Shown: positions 16,001 to 23,546, numbered from the stretch's first letter. The stretch: DNA of 34,349 bases from Sphingobacteriales bacterium TSM_CSS (GCA_002212985.1 NBMY01000146.1:1-34349), one strand, 5' to 3'. The notes: generated by a model not told the origin, from the letters alone. Program-made: numbers and translations.

Positions 16001-18467
16001 AGCCCGATGCATTGCAAACCTGATAGGTGAACGTTGTGCTGCCCGTAAAGCCGGGCAGGGAGGTAAAAGTGACCGTTCCGGCGGAAAGGTTAATGTTGGT
16101 AATATCGCCATCGGTAAAAGGAGGGGCAGCAATGATGTTGAGGGCAGTAATAGGTCCGCCGGCACCGGCCACATCATTGGACAATACGTTAAGAACTTGT
16201 GATGTTTGCCCCGGGCAAAGCGTAAGATTGTCGTTTACCGCATCGGGGGGGGTGCCGTTGGTAACAGGGCGCACCGATATATCGTCAATGGCGAGGTCGT
16301 ACCCTACTGCACCAAAGTTTTGATTGGTAATACAAAGGGTGGTATTGCCGCCGGCGCCGCTGTTAAACTGCATTCCCAAAAACTGCCACTGTTCGCTTTC
16401 GGGTAGCGAAGCGCTGCTGCCCAACAAGGTATTGTTTTGGGTAAACCCAAAAACAGGCTGGGGTTGCCCGCTTCCGGCCGGAAGAATATTAATGAAAAAA
16501 GCACCAAAGCAATAATCGGTGGCCGGCGCCAGGTTTATGGTCTGGCACCAGATTTTATTATTTGCCCCTACGTTTCCGGCAGGAAAATCTACAATCATCA
16601 TGTTGCCGGAACCGGTGGTATGGTCTCCAATAGCATTTGACCAATCGGCATTGCAAGGGTTGGGCGAAGTTTGCACTGAAAAATCATACTGGCATAAAAT
16701 AGGCGCTCCGGTAGCGCTGTTGGTACAAATGGTTCCCGGGCAAGGGCTGTAATCGTAATTGCTGGTAAAGGTGGCAAACGGTGAAGCGGGGTTAAAACTC
16801 TCAAAGTTGCCATTGGTTACCAAGTTGTTGCCAAAGCAGCCGGTTGTGGCAGTGCAAGGAGTTGGCACTCCACCACAGGCACCAACGGTAACAGTAACCT
16901 GGTCGGTGGCAGCTACACAGCCTGCGGCATCGGCGGCAGAAAGGGTGTAGGTAGTGGTAGTAGTAGGGCAAACATTGGGCGTAAGGGTATTAGCGCCGGT
17001 CATGCCGGTTGTGGGCGACCATGAAATAATGGCCGGCTCACTGATTTCGGGGTCATTAAAGCTGATAGACCAACCATAAAAAGCGCCTGCACCAAATAAG
17101 GAATTGCTGCTGATGACTAAATTCCAAACGCCATTTGCTGTACAGCCAACTAAGTTGTTAAAGGGTTGATTGCTTTGGTAGGTGCCGGAATAAGGTGCTG
17201 TACCGGTAGAAATTGCCGGACCCACTGGCACAAAACAAGTATTGGTATAACCTAATAAGGAACTGCCGGTTGTTTGGCCTGTTGGAACTAAGGTAATGCG
17301 GGTGCCATTGGGGCACTCAAGAAATAAATTAAGGTTACCAATTGTGCTGGTGCCTGGTGGAAATATATTGAACCCAAAGAATGTAATACCCTCTATACAA
17401 ACCTGGGTAATGGAGTTTGGCAAAATAGTGGTCATATTCAGTTCAGTAATATTAATACTAATTTCCGACTCAGACCCTAAACCTGAAGAAACAGATGTTA
17501 CTTCTCCATTAAAGTAAGTAGGCGTTTTGGCAGGCGATACAATAATTCGCGTGTTGGAGGCATCGAGTGTAGCACATTGTCCGGGGCAAATTTGGGCGGG
17601 GTCGGGTCCGGCGTTTACCACAATATCGGGGTCGCGCACAATAACCGTTACCGATGAAGTGCAGGTGGTGGTTCCGTTAGTCATGGTGGCGGTATAGGTG
17701 GTGGTATTTTGGGGGCAAACGGCGTTGGGGTTCATGCCGCCGCTGTTGCCGGCGCCGTAGGAGTAGCCGTCGTGGTTCCAGGTAATGTTATAGGTGGGGT
17801 CGTTAAAGTAAATTTCAACGTTGTCAATGCCCCAGTGGTCGTAATCCTGCCCCGAGTCGTTATCCTGAAACCAGCGTATCTGGCAATTGGCGGTAAGTGC
17901 GGCGGGTGGCAGTTCAAAACACCAGTTGTTCCAGTTAATGAGTTGGGGGTCGCCTCCACCGTTGGGGTCAAAGTAGTTAATGGTGTTCCAGGTAGTGCCG
18001 TTGTTGGTGGAATATTGTAGATAAACGCCTTCATCGGGTTCATCGGGTCCTTCGCAGGGTGCATCGGCGGGGTCGCCGGTTTGTTCGGCAAACAACATAT
18101 CGAAACAAATGGTAACGCCGGCGGTGGCGGTGGTAAAATTGTAGGAAACGGTGCGGAGAATGCGCGGCACTCCCGATGTATTGCCCATCCAGAGGTGTGG
18201 CGTGCCATCTGCGCCGCCCGGGCTGCAGGGGTTGTTAAACTGCGCCTGATTGGTAAAAGCCCAACCCGTAGGAGAACCACTGTTAAAATTTTCGGAAAAA
18301 ACAACTTGTCCCTGCCCCTGCCCGAAGGCATACAAATTTGCGCATTGTCCGCAAACCAGTGTATCAATATATACAGCAGTGGTAAGGGTACACTGTGCCT
18401 GCAGGTTGTGCAATGGGTTTATTAAAAATAGTAAAGCAAGGGCAAATAACTGGTAGTATTGCTTCAT
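10044..18467 (-). CDS. Giant repeat adhesin-like protein with T9SS type B sorting domain
   Basis: The 2807-residue product is predicted to be exported by Sec and then by the type IX system to the cell surface. The ATG at 18467 gives a clean signal peptide ending PLHNLQAQ; the frame is open to 18665, but a promoter lies between. Rough order of parts: a jelly-roll/MAM-like region (27-235), a proprotein-convertase P-like domain (about 316-472), a second galactose-binding-like region starting NGNFES (about 547-730), an Ig-like domain (740-832), 24 Ig/PKD-like repeats (836-2539), an Ig-like pair, and a gliding-motility C-terminal domain (about 2716-2807: NAFSPNGDGVNDVF, NRWGGEVY, WDGT). Each repeat carries YxWSTGA or YxWSNG and usually two Cys. 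Such proteins resemble SprB-like adhesins; the ligand is unknown. Confidence 0.92.
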   Translation of the reverse strand: MKQYYQLFALALLFLINPLHNLQAQCTLTTAVYIDTLVCGQCANLYAFGQGQGQVVFSENFNSGSPTGWAFTNQAQFNNPCSPGGADGTPHLWMGNTSGVPRILRTVSYNFTTATAGVTICFDMLFAEQTGDPADAPCEGPDEPDEGVYLQYSTNNGTTWNTINYFDPNGGGDPQLINWNNWCFELPPAALTANCQIRWFQDNDSGQDYDHWGIDNVEIYFNDPTYNITWNHDGYSYGAGNSGGMNPNAVCPQNTTTYTATMTNGTTTCTSSVTVIVRDPDIVVNAGPDPAQICPGQCATLDASNTRIIVSPAKTPTYFNGEVTSVSSGLGSESEISINITELNMTTILPNSITQVCIEGITFFGFNIFPPGTSTIGNLNLFLECPNGTRITLVPTGQTTGSSLLGYTNTCFVPVGPAISTGTAPYSGTYQSNQPFNNLVGCTANGVWNLVISSNSLFGAGAFYGWSISFNDPEISEPAIISWSPTTGMTGANTLTPNVCPTTTTTYTLSAADAAGCVAATDQVTVTVGACGGVPTPCTATTGCFGNNLVTNGNFESFNPASPFATFTSNYDYSPCPGTICTNSATGAPILCQYDFSVQTSPNPCNADWSNAIGDHTTGSGNMMIVDFPAGNVGANNKIWCQTINLAPATDYCFGAFFINILPAGSGQPQPVFGFTQNNTLLGSSASLPESEQWQFLGMQFNSGAGGNTTLCITNQNFGAVGYDLAIDDISVRPVTNGTPPDAVNDNLTLCPGQTSQVLNVLSNDVAGAGGPITALNIIAAPPFTDGDITNINLSAGTVTFTSLPGFTGSTTFTYQVCNASGCCDVATVTLSPGAVTPPSIPPASVCQGGAGVTLNAGNSYSSYAWSTGATGQSITVNPAATTTYTVTVTNTSGCTASASVAVTVNNLTPPSIPGASSCTPGSPVALNAGGGYTNYAWSTGANTQTINVSPVATTTYTVTVTGAGSCTASASATVTVGALPPPVIPPATSCTPGGAITLNAGGGYTGYTWSTGATGQSITVTPAATTNYTVTVTASGGCTASAAVSVTVSNIAPPVMSLPSLCLGGNPVTLDAGSPGPYTAYTWSTGATSQTITINPAVTTAYNVTVTNAAGCTATAGTTVTVNSVNQPVVASASICPGQTATLTAVGTGFTSYTWSNGATTPAINVSPAATTAYTVTVSGAGGCTATTSATVTVFTVMPPVIPPAAVCSPGSSAILNAGPGYAGYAWSTGATAQSISVNPAATTTYTITVTGTGGCTTSSNVTVTVNNISPPVFTPVSICSGGAPVVLDAGAGYTGYLWSTGATTQTVSVSPVASANYTVTVTGTGGCTASASALVTVNNATPPVFTPVNTCSGGSAVVLDAGTGYTGYLWSTGAATQTISVTPAATTGYTVTVTDAGGCTATSDVTITVNSITPPVIPDATICSGNITTLNAGSGYEGYLWSTGETSASINVNPTAGTTYTVTVTGVGGCTASSNVTVTVNNINPPVFTPVSTCSGGSPVVLDAGTGYTGYLWSTGATTQTVSVSPAASANYTVTVTGAGGCTASATALVTVNNATPPVFTPVNTCSGGSAVVLDAGTGYTGYLWSTGAATQTISVTPSATTGYTVTVTDAGGCTATSAVTVTVNSITPPVIPDATICSGNATTLNAGTGYTGYLWSTGATSASINVNPITGTTYTVTVTGAGGCTATATATVMVNPVPTFTITGSNTFCAGSITSLGVSGSFSQYNWSTGATTPTITVSAAGAYSVTVTDANTCTATQQTTVTQSTSLNPAIGGNTNLCPGDAATLDAGLGFNTYLWSNGSTGQTLVTSTPGIYSVTVSDAGGCTGTDSETVTVNAPPTVSISGNNNVCAGTATPLNATPGLAQYVWSTGAFGQTINATIAGTYSVTATDANGCTASDNFTLTVNPPPTPAITGNLTICPGSNTVLDAGTGYIAYNWSNGSNGQTANAGAAGVYSVTVTDTNGCQGSAAATVSVTVVGTPAIGGNTTICPGSSTILSTSGFSAYNWSTGATTASISVSPAANTTYTVTVTNAAGCTATNSVTVNILATPIPDITGTATICAGNTSVLDAGTGFAVYLWSNGAASPAISVTTAGTYTVTVTNASGCTGSDSFAVAVNPLPVVNISGSTTFCAGGNTTLNAGASFTTYNWSNGANTATITVTAPGTYGVTVTNGNGCTGSAQTTVTVSTSLNPNIVGDVTLCPGENTVLDAGTGYASYLWSDGSTAQTLTSGTAGAYSVTVSDSGGCTGTASTAVVVNSNPTVNIAGTLSFCTGGSTVLDAGGGYTTYDWSNGDATQTTTITASGIYIVTVTDVNGCTGSASVTVTVNSNLSPAISGALSFCTGGSTVLDAGGGYATYDWSNGDATQTTTITTSGTYSVTVSDMNGCTGSASATVTVNSNLSPAISGVLSFCTGGSTVLDAGGGYATYDWSNGDATQTTTITASGIYIVTVTDATGCTGSASATVVVNPLPVVFIDGDSDICLGETSVLDAGTGFAAYSWNDGGIAQTLDATTSGTYSVTVTDDNGCTGTDDFTLTVTDCPTCIPPLAPVATADTLVVCAGEINTAAFEVSAEPGTVVNWYDAPAGGNLLGSGNTFVPDAPGIYYAEAAAIDDPTCVSGRIELALVTDAVTVSAVANPAAALSGGEVQLGASGSATQGVLLTYNWTTSGNDVLSCNNCTDPTVAVTGTASYTVTAIDEWGCSDSDNVQVTLLLPDNLVIIPNAFSPNGDGVNDVFRINGSNVELVELFVYNRWGGEVYADSGTPAIGWDGTFKGVAQELGVYVYYATVTFTNGTEKDFKGNVTLIR
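11061..11690 (-). repeat. Three nearly identical 210-bp repeat units (units 21-23)
   Basis: Units 21, 22 and 23 repeat with a strict 210-bp period. Long stretches are the same at the DNA level, for example the segment coding FCTGGSTVLDAGGGY and YDWSNGDATQTTTIT at about 11150-11240, 11360-11450 and 11570-11660. Other units are far more diverged, so this is a recent local amplification. Confidence 0.88.
13367..14656 (-). repeat. Higher-order duplication: two tandem copies of a 645-bp, three-unit block
   Basis: Units 7-8-9 and 10-11-12 correspond pairwise: PPVFTPVSxCSGG, PPVFTPVNTCSGG and PPVIPDATICSGN occur in the same order in both blocks. The landmark CCGGCGGGGTTATAC is at 13571 and again at 14216, a 645-bp shift. 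Units 8 and 11 differ at only about three residues. The block therefore duplicated as a whole after its three units had diverged. Confidence 0.85.
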
Positions 18468-18507
18468 AAAATAGTTGGTGAAGGTATTTTTTTGGATTTG
18501 GAGGGTG

Positions 18508-18539
18508 TAAATATAGACTTTACCGATAAAAATGCCAAA
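18508..18539 (-). promoter_or_regulatory. Promoter of the giant adhesin
   Basis: On the minus strand TTTG (18539-18536) is followed after exactly 20 bases by TATATTTA (18515-18508), one base off TAnnTTTG. The start codon lies 41 bp downstream at 18467. It is divergent from the promoter at 18638-18668. Confidence 0.55.
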
Positions 18540-18637
18540 ATGCTGTTGTAAATTGATGCTAAACTGACAAAAATTATCAACATAGTTATTTAAAAAACAT
18601 ATAACTGTTTGATGCCTGAAAATACGTTCAAGTACCC

Positions 18638-18668
18638 TTGCTATTTTACCCCAAACAAAGTACATTTG
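18638..18668 (+). promoter_or_regulatory. Promoter of the DinB-like gene
   Basis: TTG at 18638-18640, 20 bases, then TACATTTG at 18661-18668: a full match to the Bacteroidota -33/-7 pattern. Transcription would begin near 18674, about 16 bases before the ATG at 18690, which excludes the upstream in-frame start at 18609. Confidence 0.7.
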
Positions 18669-18689
18669 TGCAACAAAACATTACACTTT

Positions 18690-19175
18690 ATGAAAATTTT
18701 CAGAGAAGGAGCCACAGGTGCGCTGTTAGATGAATATGAAAAAGCGGTGGGCGAATACATGGAACTGTTGCAGCAAATACCCGATGCCCGGTTTACCGCC
18801 ATAGCCGATGCGCAAACCGATGACATTGATTGCCGCTCCATACAAACCGTGTCGCAACATGTTGTTGCATCGGGGTATGGCTATGCCAACCACCTGCGGC
18901 GACATTTTAAGCATTTAGAGCCGGAGCAAGTGCAATTTCCATCTTTTCAAGATGCCGAAATGGCTTGCACCGGGCTGTCCAACATGCTGAAATATACCGA
19001 AAAGACCTTGCAGGGAATATGGAACCTTAGCTTTGAAGATGTTGTAAGCAACCGCGTTACGCTTTGGGGCGGACAGGTTTTTGACGTGGAGCAATTGCTT
19101 GAACATGCCATTGTACATGTTTTGCGGCACCGGCGGCAAACCGAAAGATTTTTGCAACTCTTACAGCAAGCATAA
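18690..19175 (+). CDS. DinB-like four-helix-bundle protein
   Basis: The 161-residue product is all-helical in appearance. It has the DinB/YfiT-type metal-site pattern: H57 in TVSQHVVAS and H139-x3-H143 in LLEHAIVHVLRHRRQTERF. DinB-fold proteins are usually thiol-dependent transferases or stress-related proteins of unknown substrate. Nothing here shows which. The start at 18690 is set by the promoter just upstream. The gene converges on the 19183-21351 gene with only 7 bp between the stops, so any terminator must overlap coding sequence. Confidence 0.78.
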   Translation: MKIFREGATGALLDEYEKAVGEYMELLQQIPDARFTAIADAQTDDIDCRSIQTVSQHVVASGYGYANHLRRHFKHLEPEQVQFPSFQDAEMACTGLSNMLKYTEKTLQGIWNLSFEDVVSNRVTLWGGQVFDVEQLLEHAIVHVLRHRRQTERFLQLLQQA

Positions 19176-19182
19176 ACAGCGC

Positions 19183-21351
19183 CTAAAACTTAACCCGAAG
19201 CATAGCTCTTACTTCAGATCTATGGTTAGCGTTTACCTGTTCGGGGCCGGTGCCGATGGTTTTTTGGTCGGCCCAATAGGTTTGGGCATAGCGCAGCCAA
19301 ATATCCATGTTTTTAAAAGGCGTGTATCGTAGCACTGCATAAAACCGGCTTCCGCGGTTATAGTAAGGCGGCACGCTAAATACGTACAATACGTCGTTTT
19401 CATAAGCGTAAATGCGGGCGTTGTAGGAGTCGGTATCGAAAAGGGCAAAGCGCGTATTGAAAGAAACGGGCGAGGAAAGGGGTTTAAAGTTAATATCCTG
19501 ATAAATCATTACACCTCTTTCCGTACTGCCGTTTTGGGTTTTAAACCAAGCACCTTCCACCCTGCTTTTAAGGGTTACGGTATTGCTGAGCTTGCATTGG
19601 AGGTGAAACCGAAGGCTGCTTCGGGTTTGGTTGCTGAGGTAGTCGGTTTGAGTAATGTTATTGGGTTGGTTTCTTCCCTTGGTTTCGGTTCTGAAGCGCA
19701 TATACATTTCAACGGCCCGTAGCGGCTTGTAAGAAACCTGCAACAGGTAATCGGCGCCGTGTGAAGGGGCATCGGTTAAAAAGCGGAGCCACGGGTGTTT
19801 GTACACATCGGCATAAGCGCTTATTTCCACTTTGCGAATGGGTTTTATGAATGCGCCTATAAAAGTGCCGTTTTCGTTGTTGGGAAGCGTACTTTCTGCA
19901 AATGGCACTGCAAAAAGCGATTGGTAATTGCGCTGGTAATAGCGGTGTAAAAATGAGAACGATACTTTGGGATCAACGGCAAGCAGCAATCCGTTAAGGG
20001 TGGCCAAGCCGCCGTTGTCACTAACGGCTGTTTCGCCAAAGAAGTGGAAGTTGCGCCAAAGAAAACGGTAATCAATGCTTGAATTGAGGAGTTGCCTGCC
20101 GCTAAACCGGTATTGGTTGTAGGCGGCAACAGTAGGTTGCAGGCTGGCGCTGAAACGGGTGTAAATGGTATTAACCGCCACCGACAGTTTGCGGCTTTTG
20201 TACCCGAAACTGCCGCCCGAAACAAATTGTTTAAGGCTGTGGCGGTCGGCCAGTTCGGCATTGGTTCGGTGAAAGCCCGAAAGCAGCAGGCTGGATACCT
20301 CCTCCACATCGCCATCATCGGGCAGGGGCAGGTCGCCTTCTTCACCTTCCTGAATTAGGGTATCTACCGGAGTCAATGCGGTTACATTGGCATCAATGGG
20401 TTTGTAAGAGCCAAAAACGGTAAGTTCCCACTTATCAAAACCCACAGTAGCGGCTGCACCCCTGAAAAAAAGGCTTTCGTTTACCGAGGTATAAGCCTTT
20501 ACGGGTTGATTGTTTCGGGCTATGTTCATAACAAAACTTCCTTTTCTGAAAGCAAGCCCGGTCCAGGCAATAAGACCTTGACCAAGTCTCAGTTCATAAT
20601 CGCCCAAGGCAATGTGTTTAAAAGGCCCGATGTTGCGCAGGTACAGGTGTGCCGAGTAAAAATCGAACCCTCTTTTTTGCGAGCCCTTAAAAAACTCTTC
20701 GCCGGGGTCTTTTTCGGCGGTAACTCCGTAGCTTATTTTATTGCCGTAGTTATAGCGGTAGCGGGCATAGAGGCGGTATGGGCTGCCCTTGTACACCGGC
20801 GCCACGCTGCCGTCTGTCAGGGTATCGGAAACATAACCGGCCTGTTCTTCCAATACGCGTTGCCAGCGCATAAAAACCTGGTTTTGCCCTTCGTACATGA
20901 GTTTGTAAAAAGGTATGTTGTAGTCGTCTAATTCGCCGGCGGTAACAAACGGCGAAATACGGCGGCAGGTTTCGAGGTCAAGTTCGGGCACCGATTGCAG
21001 TTCGTATTCCGTAATAAATTTTCCTACCGTTTCTCTGTAGTTGAGGATGCCGTTTATTTGGGTTTCGGAAAGCAGTCCTAAATCTGCCAGATCTTCATAG
21101 CTGGCTTTGTTGAGGTTAACGGGGCTTTGCAGGTAATCGTACAGGCGCTCCTGATCAGTGTCGTAATCCACTTCGGCATCTTCGGTATCTTCGGTTAAAT
21201 TTTCTATCAGTTCATCAACAGCAGGCAGGTTGTCGTCTTTTGAAGCGGGTTTATCTTGTGCCTGCGCTACCTTAACTTGTGCAAACAACAGTACGAACAT
21301 AACAGTCCACAACGAGACATTATTCCTTAAAACGAGGTAGAATTGTTGCAT
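19183..21351 (-). CDS. Helix-hairpin-helix outer-membrane barrel protein
   Basis: The 722-residue product has a signal peptide ending KVAQAQ (about residue 32), then an acidic linker. A ComEA-like helix-hairpin-helix follows (about 76-135: PVNLNKASYEDLADLGLLS, then INGILNYRETVGKF and LDLETCRRISPFV). The rest is rich in alternating aromatic strands and ends in RVKF, with the terminal Phe typical of outer-membrane barrels. Proteins with this make-up recur in Bacteroidota genomes as uncharacterised HHH-domain proteins. The HHH could bind DNA at the periplasmic face, which would suit DNA uptake, but that is speculation from the ComEA likeness. There is a TACCTTTG -7 element at 21396-21403. Confidence 0.8.
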   Translation of the reverse strand: MQQFYLVLRNNVSLWTVMFVLLFAQVKVAQAQDKPASKDDNLPAVDELIENLTEDTEDAEVDYDTDQERLYDYLQSPVNLNKASYEDLADLGLLSETQINGILNYRETVGKFITEYELQSVPELDLETCRRISPFVTAGELDDYNIPFYKLMYEGQNQVFMRWQRVLEEQAGYVSDTLTDGSVAPVYKGSPYRLYARYRYNYGNKISYGVTAEKDPGEEFFKGSQKRGFDFYSAHLYLRNIGPFKHIALGDYELRLGQGLIAWTGLAFRKGSFVMNIARNNQPVKAYTSVNESLFFRGAAATVGFDKWELTVFGSYKPIDANVTALTPVDTLIQEGEEGDLPLPDDGDVEEVSSLLLSGFHRTNAELADRHSLKQFVSGGSFGYKSRKLSVAVNTIYTRFSASLQPTVAAYNQYRFSGRQLLNSSIDYRFLWRNFHFFGETAVSDNGGLATLNGLLLAVDPKVSFSFLHRYYQRNYQSLFAVPFAESTLPNNENGTFIGAFIKPIRKVEISAYADVYKHPWLRFLTDAPSHGADYLLQVSYKPLRAVEMYMRFRTETKGRNQPNNITQTDYLSNQTRSSLRFHLQCKLSNTVTLKSRVEGAWFKTQNGSTERGVMIYQDINFKPLSSPVSFNTRFALFDTDSYNARIYAYENDVLYVFSVPPYYNRGSRFYAVLRYTPFKNMDIWLRYAQTYWADQKTIGTGPEQVNANHRSEVRAMLRVKF

Positions 21352-21395
21352 GGTGCTTTGCAGATGAAATATAAATATAGGTTAGCACTATCAAA

Positions 21396-21403
21396 CAAAG
21401 GTA
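21396..21403 (-). promoter_or_regulatory. Candidate -7 element of the helix-hairpin-helix gene
   Basis: Minus strand TACCTTTG, matching TAnnTTTG, 45 bp before the ATG at 21351. The -33 TTG is not evident. Confidence 0.35.
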
Positions 21404-21628
21404 GTGTATTTTTTTATTGATGGGGTAAAAATGCACCGCTGTAACTAAAAAATTGCTGCTGCCAACGGCCCTCAAAAGCAACCTTGAACCCACTCCCCAT
21501 GGCAGGTTCATATTAGCCTGCTTTAATTACACTGTACCGCAAAGCAATTGGGTAGTTAAGTTAGGTCCCAATGGAGAGTACTGTGGCACAGCCCCCTGTT
21601 TAGATAGTTTATTGGTAAGCAGTATAAC

Positions 21629-21660
21629 TCCCCCCATCTTTGAGGGGGGGCAAGGAGGAG
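21629..21660. repeat. Dispersed CTTTGAGG-type palindromic repeat, copy 2
   Basis: CTCCCCCCATCTTTGAGG then GGGGGCAAGGAGGAG. The C-run and G-run can pair. It resembles 133-158 and sits at the first break of the decayed T9SS gene, between the domain end and the sorting signal. Confidence 0.5.
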
Positions 21661-21813
21661 CAACCCGCACCGCCCGCCACCGTCTATCCCAATCCAGTAC
21701 CTGCTGGCAGCGGTACGGCACAAATTACCTACTCTCTGCCCCCGCAGTTGCCCTTTGGGGTGTGGGAGTTGTACAATGTGCAAGGGCAAAAAGTGCGGTA
21801 TGAGGTGTTGCAG

Positions 21814-21871
21814 CCCTCTCTTAATCCCTCCCAGAGAGAGTGAAGTAACATCCATACCCTTAAGAGGGTAT
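21814..21871. repeat. Palindromic repeat insertion in the decayed T9SS sorting domain
   Basis: CCCTCTCTTAA at 21814 and TTAAGAGGG at 21860-21868 form an imperfect inverted pair, with ATACCCT/AGGGTAT (21855-21871) as an inner hairpin. It interrupts the sorting domain exactly between its VRYEVLQ and ITPGMYVWR halves. Confidence 0.45.
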
Positions 21872-21963
21872 AACACCGGGCATGTACGTTTGGCGTATGG
21901 CATTACCCGGCTGACATGAGCAGTACGAGGCAAGCGATAAGTTGGCGGTGGAGTAAAAGGCAG

Positions 21964-21988
21964 AGCCGCACGGCTGTGCGTCTTTACA
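21964..21988. repeat. Short REP-like hairpin
   Basis: AGCCGCACGGCT (21964-21975) is an inverted repeat followed by GTGCGTCTTTACA. I recall similar CGCACGGC-GTGCGTCT-type repeats dispersed in Bacteroidota, but only one copy occurs here. Confidence 0.3.
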
Positions 21989-22037
21989 GGCAAGGAGAGA
22001 TAGGGGGCAACATGATATCGGGATAATATTTTTTGGT

Positions 22038-22095
22038 ATCCTGCATTGGTTTAAATCCTGTTCATCATTTAATCCCCAAAATCATGGTTCAGACA
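22038..22095. repeat. ATCCTG-type short tandem repeat
   Basis: ATCCTG starts at 22038 and 22055, then the degenerate ATCCCC at 22072 and ATCATGG at 22081, before TTCAGACA. The first three are 17 bp apart. Similar strings are, from memory, common intergenic repeats in this phylum. The rest of the gap, 22096-22224, shows nothing I can assign. Confidence 0.35.
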
Positions 22096-22224
22096 AAATA
22101 CATAGACTACCTACAACTGCGAATCGGCACTACGTACACCCGAAAATTGGCTGTTACTTGCAAAATGTTGTTAAAGGACTTGTTGGAGTAGCGGCACTAA
22201 AGACAGGCAAGGTGCAGAAAAAGG

Positions 22225-23400
22225 TTAAAAGCCAAACAAAATACGTTTGGTGTTTTTATCAATGCGGTTTTCGCGATATACAATATCGAAATTATATTTT
22301 ACCGTACCCAGCGTTTTCTGTATCCGTTTAAAAATGGCGCTGCTTTCGCCCGAAAACTCGCTGCAAACATCGGCGTTCATTTGCCGTTGTTTTTCTACAA
22401 ATTTTTCGTAAGAACTAATAAAATCATTAATTTCAAGCAAGAGCAATTCGTATTCGTTCAGGTAAAATTTTACCTGTTCTATATGAAACTGTATGTTGTC
22501 GTCGCGGTTGGTTTCAAAGTTGGTAATGCCAATTGCACCAGCATCGGAGAGCAGGCTGTTAAAAAACAGGTTTCGTTGCTGTGCCATAAAATCATAGGCC
22601 AGTGTGTTTTTATCGTTTACATAGCGGTCGTACCCCCCGCCGTAGTTAATGGCTTCGAGGTATTCTGAAAAAAACTGTTTGGAGGCATCGCGAAAAGCGT
22701 CTAATCGGGCATTTAAGTTTTTAAGCCCGGCTGCCACAATCTGGTATTCCGATTTTATCTGATTGGTATAATCTAAAATGCAGGTGAGTTTTTTGAAATT
22801 CTCGGTTTTCAGTTTTTCTTTTTTGTAGTAGCTGGCTAAAAAGTAAGAAATGAGCGAAAAGCTGGTAGAAATTATCGGGTTGTTGATAACGGGGGCAATT
22901 TGTTTCAGGTCGTCCATATTAAAAACGTTGGCAAACATACCCACTTTTTTATCTCCCAAAATTTCGAGCGAGTAGTTTATAGATTTGTTAAATTCGGCAT
23001 AGTTGGTAGGATCTGCCAAGGCAGAAAACTCGTTTTGCAGGAGCAGTTGACTAAAGGATAGGTTAAACTGGTTGGTTTCTTTAACAATATGGGTAATAAC
23101 CTGCTCACCGGCCTGGTACCTGTTTGCCAGGTTATTAACCGATGAACGGTATTTTTCCTGATTGGCATTAATGAGGGTAGCGGTAATATCGTTTCGGTTG
23201 GCAAAATCTTTTTCGAGCGTGCTCAGTCGGTCGGCTAATTTTTTGTTTTCGGCCATAATTTCGGCCGATAGTTTTTCTATATTTTCCTTGTTAAACAACT
23301 CCACCCTAAAAGTATCGGGCTTGTCGGAAACAATGGTTTGCGCAATAGCCGGGCGGTAGATTGCCAGTAAAAGCGCAAGTGCAGCGGTAATGTTTTTCAT
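22225..23400 (-). CDS. Unknown secreted coiled-coil protein
   Basis: I do not recognise this 391-residue protein. It begins with a signal peptide (MKNITAALALLLAIYRPAIAQ). A coiled-coil stretch follows (about 38-75, ENIEKLSAEIMAENKKLADR). The rest is charged and mostly helical, with two Cys only (in KLTCILDY and ADVCSEFSG). There is no sorting domain, lipobox or barrel signature, so it is probably periplasmic. It follows the LysM protein on the same strand after 208 bp, with a hairpin between, so it may be transcribed separately. Codon use looks like that of its neighbours. Confidence 0.72.
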   Translation of the reverse strand: MKNITAALALLLAIYRPAIAQTIVSDKPDTFRVELFNKENIEKLSAEIMAENKKLADRLSTLEKDFANRNDITATLINANQEKYRSSVNNLANRYQAGEQVITHIVKETNQFNLSFSQLLLQNEFSALADPTNYAEFNKSINYSLEILGDKKVGMFANVFNMDDLKQIAPVINNPIISTSFSLISYFLASYYKKEKLKTENFKKLTCILDYTNQIKSEYQIVAAGLKNLNARLDAFRDASKQFFSEYLEAINYGGGYDRYVNDKNTLAYDFMAQQRNLFFNSLLSDAGAIGITNFETNRDDNIQFHIEQVKFYLNEYELLLLEINDFISSYEKFVEKQRQMNADVCSEFSGESSAIFKRIQKTLGTVKYNFDIVYRENRIDKNTKRILFGF

Positions 23401-23546
23401 ATTTTATGGAGTTGAAATTTTTTGTTATGCAGTTTTGGGAGAACAACAAAGCCGGTTTGCCTGCAACTTTGCCGGATTACATAACGCAAAACCGCGTGTT
23501 TGAAGTACGGGTTGTGGTAAAAGTTGCAAAGCGCCACACAACAAAC

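Larger units (their letters stand above)
21480..21956 (+). pseudogene. Remnant of a T9SS type A cargo gene, broken by palindromic repeats
   Basis: Three frame-shifted pieces follow the order of one protein's 3' end. First comes NYTVPQSNWVVKLGPNGEY...CGTAPCLDSLLVSS (to about 21630). Next, in another frame, ATVYPNPVPAG, ITYSLPPQLPFGVWELYNVQ and VRYEVLQ (21680-21813), the usual start of a type A sorting domain. Last, in a third frame, ITPGMYVWRMALPG, an in-frame TGA (21912-21914), then HEQYEASDKLAVE and a stop at 21956, the usual end of that domain. The breaks coincide with G/C-rich palindromic repeats at 21629-21660 and 21814-21871. No start codon or signal peptide survives. It is not expressible as one protein. 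Confidence 0.72.

Noticed and set aside
18468..18665. 66-residue N-terminal extension of the giant adhesin
   Set aside because: The adhesin promoter sits within it and the signal peptide begins at the ATG at 18467.
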